This document shows positions 14,066-14,448 of a stretch of 14,448 bases of DNA, piece by piece. The notes beneath the pieces are model-generated. The model was not told the origin of the DNA. It worked only from the letters and a program-made list of their open reading frames with translations, and ran no database searches. Origin of the DNA: Pilimelia columellifera (GTDB lineage Bacteria > Actinomycetota > Actinomycetes > Mycobacteriales > Micromonosporaceae); the NCBI RefSeq assembly GCF_039532605.1, contig NZ_BAAARY010000030.1, positions 1-14,448 of the forward strand, in the 5' to 3' direction. The number at the start of each line of letters is the position of its first letter. Within the stretch, counting starts at the first letter, position 1. The position numbers and the translations under genes were made by a program.

Positions 14066-14349
14066 TCAGCGGTTCTTCTGCTCGTCGACGTACTTCTTGA
14101 TCGCAGCCAGGGGGGCGCCACCTGTCGTGGCGACGAAGTACGAGTTGGTCCACAGGGTGGGCAGCTTTGACTTCAAGTGGGGGAATTCGTCGCGCAGCAC
14201 CCGCGAGGTGCGGCCCTTAATCGCCTTCACCAGCCGGTGCACCCCGTACTGCGGGTCGACCTCGACGAGCAGATGCACATGATCGGGCATCGTCTCCAAC
14301 GCCACGATCCACGCTCCTTTCTCCTCGCAGACCTCGCGGATGAGCTGCT
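14066..14349 (-). pseudogene. tnpA: IS200/IS605 TnpA (Y1 HUH transposase), 5'-truncated
   Basis: The remaining 94 or so codons encode KQLIREVCEEKGAWIVALETMPDHVHLLVEVD...HRLVKAIKGRTSRVLRDEFPHL...LPTLWTNSYFVATTGGAPLAAIKKYVDEQKNR. The metal-binding HUH motif is DHVHLL and the catalytic tyrosine lies in IKKYVDEQ, so both catalytic parts remain. The first strands of the fold (normally a YHLVWCPKYR-like segment and the following helix) are missing. The frame stays open upstream to the window edge, but that peptide bears no TnpA similarity and comes from the other IS. An internal GTG at 14305 could start a shorter product, which would lack the first strand and is unlikely to fold. Confidence 0.85.
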
Positions 14350-14377
14350 TTACTGAGCTTCTGAGTTCAGGGTCCGG
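14350..14377. repeat. IS terminal inverted repeat, right-window copy
   Basis: TTACTGAGCTTCTG / AGTTCAGGGTCCGG matches the complement of 72-99 at 24 of 28 positions, with mismatches at positions 9, 14, 15 and 17. It coincides with the point where tnpA similarity stops. Confidence 0.65.
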
Positions 14378-14448
14378 GTGGATTCCACTTCGCTGGTTTG
14401 GGTGATAACGGCTGGTTCGTGTGTCGTGTTGATCGGCTGTGCGATATG
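14350..14448 (+). mobile_element. 5' end of an unidentified insertion sequence (partial)
   Basis: This begins with a 28-bp terminus (TTACTGAG...GGGTCCGG, 14350-14377) that is the inverted partner of 72-99. About 70 nt of leader follow and end in ATG at 14446-14448, a possible transposase start at the very edge. It interrupts tnpA of the IS200/IS605 element. It has the same orientation as the IS fragment at 1-99. The family is not identified. Confidence 0.55.

Larger units (their letters stand above)
12975..14349 (-). mobile_element. IS200/IS605-family element (tnpA + tnpB), 5' end removed
   Basis: The element reads on the minus strand: a partial tnpA (14349 to 14066), a broken tnpB (14063 to 13027), then the right-end hairpin (12985-13005) and the terminal GGATGTCAA at about 12975-12983. 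These are the standard parts and order of IS605-type elements. The left end and the first part of tnpA are gone. At 14350 the sequence changes abruptly to the terminus of another IS, so that insertion, or a recombination involving it, removed the left end. The element is not self-mobile. Confidence 0.8.

Noticed and set aside
1..14448. CRISPR array or defence gene cluster
   Set aside because: No regularly spaced short repeats were seen. The only regular repeats are the coding 156-bp units of the protease. No Cas, restriction or toxin-antitoxin genes were recognised.
1..14448. Window as a circular replicon closing on itself
   Set aside because: Joining the ends would leave an IS with a transposase of only about 22 codons, so end-to-end closure does not make sense. 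Two separate IS copies fit better.

Overview
The window is high-GC actinomycete DNA. The gene content fits Micromonosporaceae (a Micromonospora or Salinispora relative): SURF1, a GTG-start cobQ, an Arg-TCT tRNA without encoded CCA, and leaderless-looking promoters. Family is inferred from protein style and GC; genus cannot be fixed.

Layout. (1) 1-1689 is nested insertion-sequence debris. It holds the 3' end of an unidentified IS (1-99), an 80-bp relic of an ISAs1-family transposase (103-182), and a near-complete ISAs1-family element with its own termini (183-1689). The transposase of that element carries two opposite frameshifts. (2) 1690-2792 is a lower-GC island with a secreted DUF4360-type protein. 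(3) 2793-4335 has divergent GNAT acetyltransferase and SURF1 genes. (4) 4399-6543 encodes a secreted subtilase with six 52-residue FG-GAP repeats, and is followed upstream by a gutted M20 peptidase remnant (6636-7107). (5) 7122-11200, all minus strand, holds an SSB paralogue, cobD/cbiB, cobQ and a uridine-kinase-like P-loop kinase. cobD and cobQ overlap by four bases, and the kinase starts 14 nt after cobQ. (6) 11201-12526 has an intergenic region with two DnaA-box matches, an alpha/beta hydrolase, a 26-bp perfect palindrome and tRNA-Arg(TCT). (7) 12975-14349 is an IS200/IS605 element with tnpA and tnpB. Its tnpB is broken so that the three RuvC acidic residues lie in three reading frames, and tnpA is cut by another IS starting at 14350.

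How the parts work together. CobD and CobQ act next to each other in late cobalamin assembly (corrin amidation and aminopropanol attachment), and the overlap suggests co-translation. SURF1 assists cytochrome oxidase assembly. The protease and the DUF4360 protein are exported. The remaining genes look like ordinary chromosomal genes of the host.

The main structural observation is that the two window ends carry matching 28-bp IS termini in opposite orientation (72-99 and 14350-14377, 24 of 28 identical). The whole segment therefore lies between two like-oriented copies of one IS type. This could be a composite-transposon-like arrangement or, just as simply, a draft contig whose ends fall in IS copies. 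I saw no clearly new defence or biosynthetic system. The less usual items are the paired DnaA boxes at an ssb paralogue, the three-frame tnpB decay with a readable guide position, and the recently amplified FG-GAP repeats.
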